DNA from: Cyclospora cayetanensis | Taxonomy: Eukaryota > Apicomplexa > Conoidasida > Eucoccidiorida > Eimeriidae | Direction: 5' to 3' | Length of the DNA: 14,192 bases | NCBI RefSeq assembly: GCF_002999335.1 | Contig: NW_020312308.1 | Coordinates: forward strand, 1-14,192 | Shown here: positions 12,486 to 14,192 of the stretch, piece after piece | How the letters are laid out: every line of letters starts with the position of its first letter | Numbering within the stretch: the first letter of the stretch is position 1 | The notes under the pieces: model-generated | The model's database searches: none | What the model saw: the letters and a program-made list of their open reading frames with translations, nothing else | Told to the model about the DNA's origin: nothing | Made by a program: the position numbers and the translations under genes

Positions 12486-14192
12486 CGCCAACAGATTGGA
12501 CATAGCCGCGCTTTCGGGGCCATGGAAACGCGTAGCAGCAACCAGTTCCACTTCGTACGGGTAGAAGTTGATGGTGGTTGCCATCAACGAGCCTCGTTTT
12601 TCCGTACCCGTGTGGAAACCTGCGATTCAAGACGTTTTGTGGTCACCAGTGAGCCACAAATAATGCGTCGTGATTTCGTACGATTCTGCAGAGAGTCACA
12701 CACAGGCAGCAAAACAGGCAATAAAGTATGCACAAGGTGCTCAGAGTGTGGCCAGTGGCTTAGATGAGATGAGTGCACAATCAGTTGGCAAAAACACGTT
12801 GGCATCCCATTTATTTTCTTTTATGCCAAAAGACGTACAAGCTAAACGTGTGAGCTACCTCGCTCTTTGTTTCGTGCATAAGAATGAAGGCAAGGTCTTT
12901 TCAGATCAGGGCCAAGCGTAACGGCGGCAGGGCTGCACTGCATGATGGTCTTCGGTTCAACTACATTCGATTAGATGGACCGAAGAGTGGGGAAAGCTTT
13001 GTTTGCGATGCATTCTCAGTGCAGAACTCAGGAAACACCTTTTCAGCCAGGTTCCCGCGTGGAAAGGAGCCTTACGTCTGGCCGGAGGGGCAGGGCGAGT
13101 AAGAACACACGAATTTTAGAACCACATCGTTTCTAGTACGTGTGCTCTGGCAGAAGGACTAGACCTTGGATACCTTCTATTTAAAAGAATACATTATATA
13201 TTCGGCGTCCTGCTTAACGTGAAGGTTGAGGGCAACGTTTGCCCTTGCCTTATAATGTGGTTATCTTCAGTCGTCTTAGTGAGCCCCACAGGGGACTGCG
13301 CCGGATTTGAGGATACATCAAGGCACCGTGAAGTACGAGGGCCATTCAGCTTGCTTAAGGAGTGTTACGGGTGAATACGATGCCCTGGTTGTGTATTTGT
13401 AATGTCAGTAACACCGATGCTTTGTCTGTAAGAGCTTTTGCAAACGGGTTTGGTCACGCCAGCTCATGCGGAACCAGGTCTTTATCACGAGAATACTGGA
13501 TGCGCTTTCTACATTTTCAGAAGTTTGCGGAGCCCGTCGAGGAGCCTTTTGGAGATGAGGCTGGCGGTAGAGATATGCGTGTGAGGAAACACTATGGGAA
13601 GCGAAGGTCTGAGCTGTTCCGCAGACAGCACATTCAAGATGTGGTGTTCATTGACATTTCTTTTTTGTGCTTCTACAGCAGAGCACATGAAGAATGGGCC
13701 AATTTCGCCGGTGCTCCTTCTACAAATTCCACCTTTGTGAAATGTCTTTGACCCCTTTACATACATTTTTCGGGACCATGGTTTGAGCTGGGCACCCTAG
13801 GTCTTTGGGCTGCCCAGTTTTGCGGGCCTTGACGCTGCAGCGCTGTGGGTGGTGCTCTATTACAGCAAGTCTGCAACTGGATTGTCTCCGAGAGCCATGA
13901 CCTGGAAGGTGTACAACCTCTCTCTTCCCTTTCAAGCCTCTCCGTTGTGCAGATCTTCCCACGATGAGGACAATGGTAGGCCATATTGGCAATATTGAGT
14001 TCTTTCCTGTTTCTTATAATATCACTGTTCCTTACGGTGCATGCCGTGTTCAAGCCTACTTCTAATAATTGAATGGGCACTTAGATACCAACTGTGCCTA
14101 CCACGTTCTTGCCCCGCCCTGCCTGTCTCTGTAGAAGCCTTCTACAGGGTGAAAGAGCAGACTACCCTATTTGACAGTGTAGTTCGACTGGA
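12478..14192 (+). other. Possible further exons, no unique gene model
   Basis: Open frames with plausible splice borders occur on the plus strand. 12692-12849 follows TTCTGCAG and ends before GTGAGC. 12905-13098 follows GTCTTTTCAG and ends before GTAAGA; these two join in phase 0 across a 55-bp intron-like gap. Further strong acceptors lie at 13270 (GGTTATCTTCAG), 13520 (CTTTCTACATTTTCAG) and 13678 (CTTTTTTGTGCTTCTACAG). Several incompatible chains can be built from these, and none gives a protein I recognise. From about 13770 to the end I see no coding signal on either strand. Confidence 0.3.
14129..14147. repeat. 19-bp near-palindrome
   Basis: CTGTAGAAG and CTTCTACAG flank a single C. The symmetry is exact over nine pairs. 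It lies near the window edge with no gene assigned nearby. Confidence 0.4.

Overview
This window looks like nuclear DNA from a plastid-bearing unicellular eukaryote, most likely a myzozoan alveolate (an apicomplexan or a chromerid-type relative). Three observations point there. The GDH gene is split by five GT-AG introns. A bacterial-type ribosomal protein L22 gene carries a secretory signal peptide followed by a transit-peptide-like leader, the usual address for a plastid inside several membranes. The GDH (471 aa) is close in length and motif wording to the cytosolic NADP-GDH of Plasmodium as I remember it. The predicted leader cleavage site is followed by Leu rather than the Phe common in diatom, cryptophyte and many dinoflagellate leaders, which mildly favours apicomplexans or chromerids. 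I cannot name the species. Base composition looks balanced by eye; I did not count it.

Layout. 1-2831: no gene I can support. 2832-5111, minus strand: a complete six-exon NADP-type glutamate dehydrogenase gene with all catalytic residues. 5112-10726: about 5.6 kb with no recognisable gene, only unsupported ORFs and a few hairpin-forming inverted repeats. 10727-11497, plus strand: an intronless gene for plastid-targeted ribosomal protein L22. 11853 onward, plus strand: a tentative spliced gene for a small cysteine-rich protein. Its first three exons join with consistent phase, but its 3' end is uncertain. 13100-14192: two or three strong splice-acceptor-like tracts hint at more exons of that gene or a neighbour, but no model is unique.

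The genes do not form an obvious pathway. GDH is a cytosolic link between nitrogen and carbon metabolism, and L22 is part of the plastid translation machinery. GDH and L22 are divergently transcribed from the long central spacer; L22 and the cysteine-rich candidate are in tandem. I found no mobile element, CRISPR array, RNA gene or multi-gene system. The best candidate for something undescribed is the cysteine-rich gene downstream of L22.
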